Source: Curvularia sp. ZM96 (lineage: Eukaryota > Ascomycota > Dothideomycetes > Pleosporales > Pleosporaceae). From it: DNA of 64,000 nucleotides. Of this stretch, positions 19,396 to 30,318 are shown in pieces. The notes beneath the pieces are model-generated. The model did no database searches, was not told where the DNA came from, and was given only the letters and a program-made list of their open reading frames with translations. The number at the start of each line of letters is the position of its first letter. Positions within the stretch are counted from its first letter, which is position 1. The position numbers were made by a program, and so were the translations under genes. The stretch covers positions 2,790,001 to 2,854,000 of the forward strand of contig JAJGBQ010000003.1 of assembly GCA_022457065.1 (NCBI GenBank), given 5' to 3'.

Positions 19396-20805
19396 ATGGT
19401 GCATGTAGTAGAGGATTACTACGACATGCCTGCCGAGGAACTGCCGTCTGCAAACTTTGCGGGACGTCCAACCAGTGATATCGACATGCTCGGCGGATAC
19501 TGTACTCTGGCGACATACTATGCATCTTCCTCCGAAGATGACGACAACGACGGCGACAATAGGGCCTCACCGCAACGAAGAAATTTATCAAGACCATTTC
19601 GACCCGCCCGGAAGCTACAAAGGCGAGCAGGAGGAAAAGGGCCGAGTACTACAAATACAATTCCCCCCACCGATGACATCAGTCAAGGCAGCGGTGTAAC
19701 AGGCCCAGGATGGAGGGTGTCACGGAGGAGAGGGCAAGAGACGGCGCCTGGCAGTTTGGAGGCACGGACTTCACCGCTGTTTGTGCCGAGACGAGCAGGT
19801 CGTGCGAAACTAGGGTACTTTGATACCGTCCAGAGGAAGAGGAAGAAGACGCGGACGCAGTCATGTGACGAGATGGACAGTGGCATGGCGACCAGTCAAC
19901 CTATTCCTAGCACTAGCAGCAGGACGAGGGCCATGTCGGGGCCACCGGGCGGCGGGGAAGCAATTTCTCCTTGTGCAAAGCAATCTCGCACGTCTTTCGC
20001 GCACCCGACGCGCGTACGACGAATGGGGCAAAGCACGCTGGCAGCGCTGGACACGGGCGTGGCAGCCGACGAATCCCCATCGAGGAGATTTGCGTCGTCG
20101 CCAAGCTCAGTGCTATCGACGCCGCGGGAGCTGTATGGGATTGGCGACGGGCGAGCAGACGGTGAAACAGCAGCCAGGGCATTGCAGCCGGTGGCCAATA
20201 TCACGAGCTCGCCGTTGTCGTCTTCATTGCGATCAAACACGCATTGCCGCAATAAGCAGGCCGAGAGGATTGACGTGGCGGGCTCCCGGAATATAGATTG
20301 GCCGGGCGCGATGATGCCTGCACGCGAGTCCGTTAGGGTGCGCAGAGACTCTGTTGCAACACTTGATGCGTCCACGTTTGATGCCAAATTAGGGTCCGAG
20401 GAGAAGCGCTTTGACGCTGAGCGAGTGGGGCCTGGGGAGGATGATATTGTCACGTTTTTCGAAGAGTTTGGTGTCGTGGTAGAGGCGACTGAGGCGACGC
20501 TGGACCAGTTCTGGCTGCGGCACAGCTACACAGCGGAGGACGACCGGTCTGACGCAGCCATGTCGTCCCTATCAGCCGTATCAAGTACACCAAGTGTAAG
20601 GATCTCAGGCGTGGGGGAGGCAAAGGCAGAGACGCCACAGTTTGGCCAGCAGTGTGGTCGACAGTCGAGGTTCTCGTCGTCGTCAGCGTCGTCATGCTCG
20701 GCACCAGAGTCCCGGCCACAGAAGCGTAAGCGCAGCAGGCTGAGGGACTTGTTGTTGTCACCAGGTCTTCCTGGTGCAGCCTTTCTCAAAATCCCTGCGA
20801 GCTAA
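19396..20805 (+). CDS. Acidic/basic low-complexity protein of unknown function
   Basis: One uninterrupted frame of 469 codons. An acidic cluster (SSSEDDDNDGDN) lies near residue 50. Most of the chain is Ser/Arg/Pro-rich and probably disordered. A short ordered-looking segment (about 350-375, 'DDIVTFFEEFGVVVEATEATLDQFWLR') is the likeliest conserved core. The C-terminus has a basic patch (RPQKRKRSRLRDLLLSPG) that could be a nuclear localisation signal. I do not recognise the family. It is supported by length and composition, with no long competing frame throughout. Confidence 0.6.
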   Translation: MVHVVEDYYDMPAEELPSANFAGRPTSDIDMLGGYCTLATYYASSSEDDDNDGDNRASPQRRNLSRPFRPARKLQRRAGGKGPSTTNTIPPTDDISQGSGVTGPGWRVSRRRGQETAPGSLEARTSPLFVPRRAGRAKLGYFDTVQRKRKKTRTQSCDEMDSGMATSQPIPSTSSRTRAMSGPPGGGEAISPCAKQSRTSFAHPTRVRRMGQSTLAALDTGVAADESPSRRFASSPSSVLSTPRELYGIGDGRADGETAARALQPVANITSSPLSSSLRSNTHCRNKQAERIDVAGSRNIDWPGAMMPARESVRVRRDSVATLDASTFDAKLGSEEKRFDAERVGPGEDDIVTFFEEFGVVVEATEATLDQFWLRHSYTAEDDRSDAAMSSLSAVSSTPSVRISGVGEAKAETPQFGQQCGRQSRFSSSSASSCSAPESRPQKRKRSRLRDLLLSPGLPGAAFLKIPAS

Positions 20806-21781
20806 CAACAGCACATCGGCGAGTAGTTCAGAAGACAATCATGCCATGCTGTGTGTATAACGGGCCCAAATTAAACCTTGTGAAATGAACGTGGTATCGA
20901 CGCGATTCAGCGGGTCGATTCTGGGGGTGTCCAAGCACGTCAGTCAGCCTTAGCCAGAGTAGTTCGCGAGAGACGGCCTTGGTGGTTTGCAAAGCATCGT
21001 GAGGATGTGCAAGTCTAGACCAGTGCGTAGCTAACGAGAACAAGCACTCTGAGGGCGATCCGCCGTTTCCGCGATTCGCGGTCTTGCGCTGTGTAATGAA
21101 ATGACGACGGGGACGCGGATTGGCGTTGTCGCATCGGGAAGAGGAGCGACGCTGGCTTCGCCGCCAGGACCAAAGGGTTACGCCCATGGCGCTGCCACTG
21201 ACCGCACAGGGTGCCCGATGCGACACGATGCAGGAGATGTGCTGGTCCACTGCCGAGTGCGGGCACGCAATAGGGTGAAGGAGATACTGGGGGGAGGGCC
21301 CTGGCAGCATGGGGGGCCCTCGAGCGTGCTATTCCGTTACAGGGAGCGAGAAAACGAGGCAGCAAATGAGCAGCTCGGCCGACTGGCTTCGTCCAATAAC
21401 ACACGGGCGAGGGCGGTGGTGATCATCGTCACGCGTTGCCCTTCTGAGCATTGCCCTGGCCCTTTGTCCACCGCTCAGCGCGGGCCGCAGGCGTCAGACA
21501 CTTTCCGACACGAGCCAGCGCATCGCCTGTCCCCATGTGCGCCAGCCTATGCTAAAAAGCACATCCCCCCAATGCATCCCGCATTTCTCACTGTTGATCG
21601 CCTGCTCCCCATCTCATTCTTCAAAGCCCATATTGCCCACCTCTTCGTCCAAACCACCAGCCTCACTCCCAACAAACGTAAGCTCCTTCGTTCGTTTTGC
21701 CGTCGTTTTGCGCTAATTGCCCTGTCAGCAGCCAACCAAACCACCACTACCACAAGCAAAAAACCCAATCACCATCTCTCC
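20806..21781. promoter_or_regulatory. Intergenic and probable long leader of the C2H2 gene, 976 nt
   Basis: The stretch before 21782 is rich in CA and CT (CCACTACCACAAGCAAAAAACCC), typical of a fungal 5' leader. An in-frame extension upstream of the ATG exists, but its codon content does not resemble the gene. No RNA gene seen. Confidence 0.5.
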
Positions 21782-23707
21782 ATGGCTTCGATTTTGTCCA
21801 GTAGTAGTAGTAGCAGTAGTAGTAGTAACAGCTACGTCGACTTTCTCCAGCAAGCCAAGCGCAACTTCTGGATGAGCAACGCTCACCTCACAGAGGACGA
21901 GCGAAACCATGCCTGGTTCCAGCTGGCGTGCCAACCCACACAAGCCTCGACAGCCGACCAAATACCGCGCTCGATGCCCTGCCCCTCGTCCGACGTGACG
22001 CAATTTTCAGTATGGATTTGATTTGGTCCGCGCCCTCTTGGCCCTGCTCTCTAACACGCCCTCCAGATGTCCGGCTCCGCACCCACCATGAACCGCTCGG
22101 ACTCGGCCATGAACGACAACATGCACGATGCCTCCATGGGCGCCTACACCGACTACACCCTCTATTCGGACTCGTCGATGCACAGGCAGCCCGCTCTCCA
22201 GTCGCTGGCCGAGGCTGGCTTCAGCACCGGCATCGCAGAGTACAGCGTTGACGATTACGTCAGCAGCTGCATCCAGCCAGACGGCTCCTCCTCCCTCCCC
22301 TTTACCCAGCACTCACAGCCGTTGCAACTGACACCAACCCCACAGTGGAGTCCATCTTCCGATGTCTCTTCACCCGCCACCCCGTCAACCGCCCTGATGA
22401 CGCCTGTTACTCAGTCCAGTAACATGAGCCGTCAGGGCAGTTGCAACCCTCAGTTTCTTGATCAAGTTTCCATGTTGCGTGTCCCGTCAGATTCTTCATG
22501 TATCATGCCCATCCTCTCAGAGGATGGGACTTTTCCTTATTCCTTTGATGTCGAGTCAAAACCCATCAGCGAGTCCGCTGGTGTTTCTCCTTTTCTCTCC
22601 TTCACTGGCTCCTCCAGTGAAGCTTTCCTTTCTTCTTCTTCTGCTTCTCTTTCTTGTTCAATTCCCGCAAGTGTACCCGCACTTGCCTCTTCCGACCTCA
22701 ACATCAACAACAACAACGACCAGTCGTGCCTGGCGGAGGATATGCGGAGGTCGACTTCAGCTACGTCTAGTGTGGGCAACTCGAGCGAGGCGGTTGCCTC
22801 TCCCTCGACGAACTCACGTCACTCGCAGCGCGAGCGTGAAATCCTCGCACAAGCTGCGGCTCGCAAGATTGCCCCAAAGGCAATCGACAGTCAGAATGAG
22901 ACCGAGTCCAAGTCATCCAATGCTCAGATGACAAGGATACAGTCTGAAGATGGCTCGTCCAAAACTGTTGGTGTCATTGCTAAAACACCCTATGTGCGTC
23001 CTCAGCACCCAAAGATCAAGTGTAATTTTTGCAACGAGCGACCCGATGGGTTCCGTGGTACCCACGAGCTCGACCGTCACATTGCCCGTGCCCACGCCTC
23101 TCGCAGGAAGGGCTACATCTGCGTCGACTCGTCGGCGGACCAGAAGTTTCTCGCAAACTGTAAGCACTGCCGTAACAAGAAGGTATACGGTGCCTACTAC
23201 AACGCTGCCGCCCATCTCCGCCGTGCCCACTTCCATCCCCGCAAGAGGGGCCGCAAGGGCCGCAGTGACGAGAAGCGTGGTGGTATCGGTGGTGGTGACC
23301 ATCCTCCCATGGAGTACTTGAAGCAAAACTGGATCAAAGAGGTCGAAGTCGAGAACAAGCCTGCGCCACAGTCTCCTGAGAGCAACTCGGACAACGACGC
23401 CCCCGAGTCCACCGACAACGCCAACGCCAACACCACCGTCGCCGCTGCCACACCCATCGCCACAGCCTCGTACACGGTCGACACCTCTGTTGCTACCCAG
23501 TACCCCATCTCGCAACAGCCCCTGCCCATGTCCATGATCAACCAAGTCCCTGTAGATCAACAATCTCAGTATATGGACTATGCTATGAGTATGCATGCAA
23601 GTGAGCCCATGGTCTTTGACAATACTCCCTTTTTCGACCCAAGCCTTGCTGCTGGTGCTTCCACCGACATGAGTAGTTTCCAGTTCGACGCCTACATGGG
23701 TTCGTAG
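21782..23707 (+). CDS. C2H2 zinc-finger protein (probable transcription factor)
   Basis: Two exons, 21782-22009 and 22067-23707, giving 622 aa. An AGT-type run encodes about ten serines at residues 6-15. The body is Ser/Thr/Pro/Gln-rich and probably an activation region. Two spaced fingers follow: 'CNFCNERPDGFRGTHELDRHIARAH', and after a 32-residue linker 'CKHCRNKKVYGAYYNAAAHLRRAH', trailed by a basic HPRKRGRKGR patch. This arrangement resembles a filamentous-fungal C2H2 group (DUF7896-like), some linked to development. The C-terminal 150 residues are Pro/Thr/Gln-rich. The long leader and 3' region suit a regulatory gene. Target genes cannot be inferred. Confidence 0.82.
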
Positions 23708-24613
23708 ACAAGCCCCCTTTCGTCGTCCTCCTTATTCTCATCATCATCTTACTCTTTTTTTCTCTTTTTTCGCTTGCTCCGAAGTCGACGAATAGCTTCA
23801 TGAGATGGGAGGTATCTTTCGTTGTTTGATGTATATAATGTTTTCCCCCTTCTTCCCCCTTTCTTTCTCTCTCTTTTTTTGATTCTTTTGGGAATCCGGC
23901 GTTTTTCGATGACTGTGACCACCAGCCGGGCTGAGCTTCTATGGAGCGCCTTGAGCTGCGGTAGGTTCGCATCGGGTTGGCGTTTTGTTTTCTTGTTTTG
24001 TTGATACGATGGGTGGAAGACAGACAGACGTGCGGGGCAGCCCTCGCCGTTTTGGGAAGAGGTGGATACACACACACGCCTGATGTTGATGTCCGGAGGA
24101 AGAAGAGAGGTTTGAGGGTTATATAGATGAGAGAGTACATACAGCGGAGTGGTGTAATATTGGTACTACAAACTCCCCGGTTTACCGGAAGGAAGATAAG
24201 GCTGATGAAGAAAATGAAGAGAATACTCGTTATTTTGTTGTTCTTGATTGACTTTCTGAAGTGAGACTTTGTGAAGTATAGTCTTCATTGGTGGATTGTT
24301 GGTGAAGTGCATTGGAGGACTTGGTGCCCTTCTGCCTTGGTGTTGTCGCGTGGTGTATGAGAGCTGCGTGTGTTTCTACCTACTTTGAATGAAAAGGAAA
24401 TGAGTCAAGTCTTTCCTCACCTCTTTCGGGCACTGTTTCGTACGACCGTGACTTTACATGTCATGCATCCATTCGAAGGGTTCGAGACTTTTTGTCGGGT
24501 GGAAGAATGTTGTATCCATGATCATATTACTACACAGTAGCTTTTCACTGTGCCTTCATCAAATCCAGCCAGTGCCTCAGCACTTCCCCATCACATGTCC
24601 ATTCACCACATTC
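23708..24613. other. Long 3' intergenic region, 906 nt
   Basis: Lies between convergent genes. Plus-strand pyrimidine tracts (TTTTTTTCTCTTTTTTC near 23755; CCCCCTTCTTCCCCC near 23846) suit a long 3' UTR. A short CACACACAC run lies at about 24070. No gene recognised. Confidence 0.5.
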
Positions 24614-25234
24614 CTAGTAGCTAGAATTCGGATAATTGCCTCCGCCCTGCGTCTTATTATCCACAGGGTTCGCTGGACCCCCTGTTTGCCCTAACGCACC
24701 CCCCGCCTCTGTAGCCTCTGCCTTAGACGCCTTGATGGCTTCTCTGGCCTCGGCTTGCTCTGCTTTCTTCCTACACGATTGTCAGAAAAACCTGTGATCT
24801 CTACAGCCACCCGCATGTCGCGTGTAAACTTACCTATCCAAATCACTTTCTAGCCCCGGCTGCGCACCGCCTCCACCCAAACCCACCCCTTTCTTTGCCA
24901 CAGCATCTGCTACTCGCCCTTCGCCTGGCATAGCCATTTGCTGTCCGTCGAGCTCCTTGTGGCGTCCTACGTCTTCATCACTCAGACCCTTTCGCTCTTC
25001 TCCTGCCGGGGCGCCGTGAACGCCCTTGCCCTCTTCGAATTTCGCGTTGCGCAGGCCATCCGCGTCGCTGGCTTGCTTGGCGGGGATGCGCTGCTCTGTC
25101 ATGGCCGCATTGTCCGAGGCGTTGAATTCAGATTGCACTTGTTCTTCGGGGTCTTTTTGCGCTGGGTTGCCGGGGGTTGTGTAGGCTTGGTCGAGGGAGG
25201 GTTGCGAAGGGCCTTTGGGGTCGAGGGCGGACAT
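24614..25234 (-). CDS. Small hydrophilic protein of unknown function
   Basis: Two exons, 25234-24834 and 24770-24614, giving 185 aa. The protein is very polar, rich in Gly, Ala, Glu, Lys and Gln. It has no hydrophobic segment, no cysteine and a Gly-rich middle (GVGLGGGGAQPG). The second exon encodes a Lys/Glu/Ala helix (KKAEQAEAREAIKASKAEA) and a Gly/Asn tail. The composition recalls fungal stress-related or LEA-like hydrophilins, an analogy only. The 63-nt intron has GTAAGT and a CGTGTAG acceptor and restores the frame. Confidence 0.7.
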
Positions 25235-25866
25235 GGTTGCTGTTGTGTTGGTTTATCGACTTTTGTAATAGGATTTAGTTTGTTCAGAAATTGAGTATGA
25301 GGATTTCAATTGCAGATGTTCGGAGTGGGATTTGTAAGGAGAAAAACCTGGCTGAGCTGGAGCTGTCGAGGTGTTGTTTTGGTCGGACTATCATTGCTAT
25401 GACGTCTGCGGGGCGGACCCATCATTCATTCTCGCCCCACCCGTGCGCTGCTAGTCATGTGAATACGCGGAAAGCTAATCGCTGGGCCGCGTTTTAGTCG
25501 TTCTTTGTAGTAATTCGGCAGCAGCGTGGGATGTTATTGCGTGGTTGGACTGTAAACTTGGATTCTTAGTGAACATCTCCACCAAGTCAACTATACGTCA
25601 TGGTGTCGTTATGCCTGTAGTTCTAAGTTACTTCATTATTTTACATAGCGGTTATCTGATCATGTCTTTACCAGATCAATAATAGTCTTCCTCCATGGTG
25701 TTGGATGGAATAGCGGTGCTGCTCAAAGCACCTCAGCGCATTCGACAACAAGGAAACGGCAATGTCGACAAAAATTGCATTCGTCTGCTCAAACCCACAG
25801 CTCATAACACCAGAAAATGATGTGCCCAAACGCCTTCGCTATGCTTGTGTAATCGACCAACAGATA
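25235..25866. other. Intergenic, 632 nt
   Basis: Promoter of the small hydrophilic gene and 3' end of the TAF3-like gene, both on the minus strand. Nothing recognisable. Confidence 0.5.
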
Positions 25867-26655
25867 TCACTCAATCTCCATCTCTATGTCCTCTGTGGGC
25901 TCTTTTATTTCAGCACGTTTGGGAGGATTGTGGTTTTCTTGTAACTCCGCTGCTTTGGCGGCTCTCTCGCGGGTTTTCCGACACCATTCTTCTATCGAGT
26001 CAGCAGCTCCTCCCTCAATCTTAATTGTCTTAGGCTCAGCTGGTACACCCAAGACTGTGCCCTGAAAACGCGACTCGACTCCGGTTTTGCTGTGCTTTTT
26101 CATAAGGGCTGGACGCGATTAGCATTTCACAAGACATTGCAACAGGACGTGTAACATACTATTCAGGTAGTCCTCCATTTCTTCTTGGTCCAGTTGCTCT
26201 GTCGGGTTCGTTGGGACCGGCTTGTGTGTGCCGGCGATGCGCATTATCTCCTCGTTCTGTTCGCCTTTGACCCATTGAATAAACTCAGTGACGTCTGCTG
26301 TATCTTCGGCATCGCGTCGCTCCCTTTCTTGTTCGCGAGCGCCCGTATCCGCGTTGTATTCCTCGAGCGGCTTGCGCAGTATCTCTTTCCACAGTTCTTC
26401 TCCGGCTGTCATGGTTGGCACAAGGAGCGCGCAATCCTGCATGGCCATGCGCACGTCGGTGATGGTTGGTGTGAGGTCGTTGTGATTTGAGTAGGCATTA
26501 TAGGCTGTACGCTCGGCCAGGAGAGTCAGGTATCGTGCTGTGAGGTCTACGATTGTGTCGACAGCAGAGGGTTTACCATGCTGGAAGCCCGTCGCGCGCA
26601 GAATGTGGAGGACGGCGGGCCGCAGCAAACTTAGGAAGAGATCGTTTTGGGACAT
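25867..26655 (-). CDS. TAF3: Bromodomain-associated histone-fold protein, TFIID TAF3-like
   Basis: Two exons, 26655-26160 and 26108-25867, giving 245 aa. Residues about 4-85 form a BTP histone-fold domain: 'LFLSLLRPAVLHILRATGF' and 'VDTIVDLTARYLTLLAERTAYNA'. Then comes a charged region with a Glu/Arg-rich helix (about 110-125) and a short basic-acidic tail. There is no PHD finger, as expected for fungal TAF3. TAF3 pairs with TAF10 in TFIID. An Spt7-type or other BTP protein is the alternative, but those are much longer. It is divergently transcribed from TAF7, another TFIID subunit, which favours TAF3. The 51-nt intron has GCTAATC as branch site. Confidence 0.8.
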
Positions 26656-26964
26656 GCTTGCACATGCGTGTGCTTTGATAGTAAGTAAGAGTCAGAGGTC
26701 CAGTTCTTAAGTGTCTATTACGGTGGGAGCAGGCACATGATGTGTCAGGCTGTGGGGGAATCAGTGTTAAAGTGAAGGTACGCGGTTCGGAAGCTTTGGC
26801 CTTTCACCGTTGCGCTCGCCAAGACAGCCCTCGACGTATCACCACCATCCCGTCCATTCATCCCCAGTCCATAGATATTGCACTTCTTGCAAATGTCGCG
26901 CCCGCTGGCGCATGCTCACCCCCTATCATAACAGTTTACGAAATAATCTGCGCCGCCACTCACG
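26656..26964. promoter_or_regulatory. 309-nt shared promoter between two TFIID subunit genes
   Basis: Head-to-head start codons of the TAF3-like gene (26655) and TAF7 (26965). It is the shortest divergent spacer in the window. No TATA box is seen on either strand, typical of housekeeping promoters. Confidence 0.7.
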
Positions 26965-28629
26965 ATGAAGCTCAAACTCAAGAACCCCAACGCTCCTCCT
27001 CCTAGCGATGCGCCCGCAGCACCGCCTCCGTCCGACGCGCCTACGCCGACGACCGCGAAGCCAGGCCTGAAAATCAAGTTCAAGCCTGCAGCGCCTGCCC
27101 CGGGCGACTCCGTGGATGCACAGAGCGGTGATGCAACAAAGATCAAGCGCAAGTACACCAAAAAGCCCAAGGTCGACGAAAACGGCAATGTCATTCCTCC
27201 AGGAAAACCTGGGCCCAAGAAGAGGGCGCGCGATGAGGGCGAAAACGTCGATTCACCCGCTTTCAAGCGCAAGCCAAAGCCTACAGCAAAGAGCCTTGCC
27301 ATGGCCAACGATAGCGACGACGACGATAACCTCACAGCAGTCGAACAACCGCCTCCTCCACTCAAGGCACACAATCGCACGCAGTCTATCAAGCTCTCCA
27401 TCAAACCAAAGGGCGGCTTGAACCCGAACGCACCAGCCAGAAGCACAGCCATTCTGAAGGTCAAGGGCGCGGGAAAACCGCCAGTAAGACCGTATGGTGT
27501 TGGCTACGACAGCGAGGCCGAGGAAGCGGAGGTCGACCCAGCCATCGAGTCTCAGTTTGTGCTGCGAATGAAACCCGGGCCGGACTGCGACTTACTGCGC
27601 AAGTCCATCGAAGAAAAGACCATCGGCAAGAGCATGTCACAAGGAGGTCCAGGCGTGCACTTTCGCTTCTTTGATCGCGAGGGCCGCCGTGCTATGCTTA
27701 CGATACAGAATCGCATGTACGCCGCGACCATGGTAGAACTACCCGCCGTCATCGAATCTTTGAAGAGCTGGAACAAGAAGGACTGGGTAAAGACCGCTGA
27801 TGTCTGCCAGATGCTCTTGGTCTTGGACGAGGTTAAGAACGAGGAAGAGGCAAAAAAGTATCCGCTACCATCCTACATCTCCCCAGATACACACCGCTAT
27901 CCTCACGGCCTGACACCGCCTATGAGATGGGCCCGCAAGCGACGCTTCCGTCATCGAAAATCATACATTGATGTCGAGCGAGCTGAAGCGGAGATGAATC
28001 GACTGCTAGCCGAGGACGAAAACGCCGTGTCTACAAAGTACGAGATGATAGACAGTGATGCAGAGAGCTCTGAAGAAGAGTCAAGTTCGGAAGAAGAGGT
28101 TGACGAGGAAATGGTTGATGCCTCGCAAGCTGAAGAGATGGACGCCAACGATCTTGAGCAGATGCTCGCAGAGGGTCTCATGGACGATGAAGTCGAGTTC
28201 ACAGGCGACAACGAACAGCTCAATGCGCTGCTTGCCAACTCTAACAATGTTGAAGTTGAACAAGTTGGCACGCCTACGACTGCTCATGATGTCGCCATGC
28301 ATGCTCTCAGCCAGAATGGCAATGTAGCTATCGAACCTGAGACTGCAGCCTCTACACCTGCAGCAGCCACTTCTGCCGATGATGATGACGACGACGACTC
28401 TGACGAGGATGCTGACGAAGTGGATGAAGCCGCAGCGGCTGAGGAGCAACGCCAAGAGCAGCTCCGCACTGAAATCGCAGAGCTGGAGAAGGCCATTATC
28501 CAGAGCACCGAGCAGCGCGACAGACAAACCAACGTGCTCTTTAAGAAGCGTGTGCAGAACCAGATCGATAAGCAGAAGGCGGACCTTGCTATCAAGCGAA
28601 AGCAGCTTAACGAGGAGGCGGACGATTAA
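26965..28629 (+). CDS. TAF7: Transcription initiation factor TFIID subunit 7
   Basis: A single exon of 554 codons. The N-terminus is Pro/Lys-rich, with repeated 'LKIKFK/IKLSIKPK'-like basic strands. The TAFII55 domain spans about residues 193-345: 'ESQFVLRMKPG', 'HFRFFDREGRRAMLTIQNRMYAA', 'VELPAVIESLKSWNKKDW', 'ADVCQMLLVL', then the 'THRYPHGLTPPMRWARKRRFRHR' signature. A long acidic region (SEEESSSEEEVDEE; DDDDDDDSDEDADEVDE) and a C-terminal coiled coil (about 490-550) follow. TAF7 binds TAF1 and restrains its activity in the preinitiation complex. Length and order of parts match fungal TAF7. Confidence 0.95.
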   Translation: MKLKLKNPNAPPPSDAPAAPPPSDAPTPTTAKPGLKIKFKPAAPAPGDSVDAQSGDATKIKRKYTKKPKVDENGNVIPPGKPGPKKRARDEGENVDSPAFKRKPKPTAKSLAMANDSDDDDNLTAVEQPPPPLKAHNRTQSIKLSIKPKGGLNPNAPARSTAILKVKGAGKPPVRPYGVGYDSEAEEAEVDPAIESQFVLRMKPGPDCDLLRKSIEEKTIGKSMSQGGPGVHFRFFDREGRRAMLTIQNRMYAATMVELPAVIESLKSWNKKDWVKTADVCQMLLVLDEVKNEEEAKKYPLPSYISPDTHRYPHGLTPPMRWARKRRFRHRKSYIDVERAEAEMNRLLAEDENAVSTKYEMIDSDAESSEEESSSEEEVDEEMVDASQAEEMDANDLEQMLAEGLMDDEVEFTGDNEQLNALLANSNNVEVEQVGTPTTAHDVAMHALSQNGNVAIEPETAASTPAAATSADDDDDDDSDEDADEVDEAAAAEEQRQEQLRTEIAELEKAIIQSTEQRDRQTNVLFKKRVQNQIDKQKADLAIKRKQLNEEADD

Positions 28630-29235
28630 CAAATCGGGATGTTCTTTCATTAGCTTACGCCTTGTAGTGCGGTGTGGGCATTTGGTATTGGTTCATGGGA
28701 GGGGTTTGAACATGGGAATCGGGCCGGCGTCTAGGGTCACAGCATTCTTATGGCGTTTTTGAGATTGGGGCACAAAGCCCTATTTGCATGTAGGCGTTTT
28801 CTATAACTATCATACATCGTGCCATGCCAGCGGTCTCGATACTTTGTTAATGAAATGGACCATGTACTCCGCACGAATTCGCAAATCGAAATTTGCTCCT
28901 AGTACCCAATTGATGGGTCAACTAAGATGCCGTCATCGTGACATTTAGTCGTGAAAGTCAGTCGTGAAAGTCAGTCGTGAAAGTGACAAACAGACGGCGC
29001 ATGGCAGTCGTGCAATGGTAGAATAACCACGTGACCCGGACCCTGCCAAGGAATGCGTTTGGTTTACCTTATACTTGCGTCGTCCTTTGTTGCCCCGCTG
29101 CTCTTTCCTTCAACAGATCCTCAACCTCTCGCCGCACGTCGCCTGAACCACGGATCCGAGGGTGTGTTGACGCGTGGTTGTCGCGACACAGTAAAGCTAA
29201 CCAGCATACATATTTCCAGCTTAATCGATTACAAA
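28630..29235. other. Intergenic, 606 nt, upstream of the ZC3H3-like gene
   Basis: Contains a 13-nt triple repeat (28947-28985) and an E-box-like CACGTG at 29028-29033, about 200 nt before the next ATG. Confidence 0.55.
28947..28985. repeat. Three tandem copies of AGTCGTGAAAGTS
   Basis: Copies start at 28947, 28960 and 28973; the first two are identical and the third ends in G. A further AGTCGTG occurs at about 29006. They lie ~250 nt upstream of the CCCH gene, so a promoter element is possible. Confidence 0.8.
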
Positions 29236-30318
29236 ATGCCGCCCATAGGGCCACCACCATATACTCATGAACAGATCTCTGCGATGACCTCTCAAGCAGA
29301 GAGAACACGCGCATACGCCGAGCTTGCCAGTATGTGAAAAAGGAAAACTCTGAACGCCAGATGTTTCCAAGATATTAACAATAAAATCCTAGGCTATGTT
29401 GCGCGCCTCAAAAGAGAGAAAGCGGAGCGTCAGAATGCTGAGGCCCAAGGCGACGTGAGCAATCATCACTCCAGCCCACCTCATCGAAAGCTCGGGGGTT
29501 CCAGCCATGGCTCTGCTCATTACCATCCATACCAGCGCCCGCAGGCCACAGGAAAGAGCGCGGTCGATTTTCGCGACGCAAACCATGCTCAAAGCCTCTC
29601 AAAGCAGCCGTCCAACAGCGCTCTCCCGAATCGCGATGGTCATCAAACCGAGCCCAGGAAACTCTGCCCCGCGTTTACTTCCGCAGGTATTTCAACCAAA
29701 CGATACTTTCGCCATATCCACTTCTGTTTATGCGCCTCTAACCCACCCCTAGGACTCTGTACCCGTAATGCCTGTTCCTATATCCATGATCCAGACAAAC
29801 AGGCCGTGTGCAAACGCTGGTTTTACAAGGACACTTGCAAGATGGGAAAATTTTGTTTCCTGTCACACGTCGCTACCCCACATAATACGCCTACCTGCAC
29901 CTATTTCATGGCTGGCCGATGCTTCAACAATGACTGCCATTTCGCTCACGTTCGCGTTGACCCTACTGCGCTCAACTGCGAAAGGTTTGGAAGCATTGGC
30001 TACTGTGAGAAGGGAGACACGTGCACCAAACTGCATGCGCACGAGTGCCCCTATTTTGCCAATCTGGGTTTTTGCTACCACGGCGACAACTGCCGTTTGG
30101 GACACTGCCATCGCGCCTCTCGAATGAAGGCCAGCCGTTTCCCTTCACCAGCCTCCCCTCCTGTGTCAAACACTCCCAACCGCTCCGATACTCCCGAGGG
30201 TGACACGGATGCCGTCGAAGCCAACCTGGAACAGATCATGCCAAAGGCTGATGCTCACCAACAAGCTCATCAGTTCACACAGCAGGCAGATTTTGTTTCC
30301 TTCAATGAGGATCCCTGA
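29236..30318 (+). CDS. ZC3H3/Red5-type CCCH zinc-finger protein
   Basis: Three exons: 29236-29329, 29393-29686 and 29753-30318, giving 317 aa. Five consecutive CCCH fingers follow a basic N-terminus: CPAFTSAGLCTRNACSYIH, CKRWFYKDTCKMGKFCFLSH, CTYFMAGRCFNNDCHFAH, CERFGSIGYCEKGDTCTKLH and CPYFANLGFCYHGDNCRLGH. The order and spacing match animal ZC3H3 and fission yeast Red5, which act in nuclear polyadenylation, RNA surveillance and mRNA export; the same role is inferred. Intron 2 (66 nt) interrupts the first finger and happens to be open in frame. If retained it adds 22 residues and disrupts that finger, so splicing is clearly intended. The acidic tail has no known motif. Confidence 0.88.

Noticed and set aside
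20828..21404. Minus-strand frames of 129-160 codons
   Set aside because: They overlap each other in different phases, contain no domain and lie in a leader region.
21101..21781. Upstream extension of the C2H2 gene frame
   Set aside because: It is open by chance through the leader. The ATG at 21782 has the better context and begins the coherent protein.
22913..23596. 227-codon frame antisense to the C2H2 gene
   Set aside because: A shadow of the zinc-finger coding strand; the valine/glycine-rich composition mirrors that coding strand.
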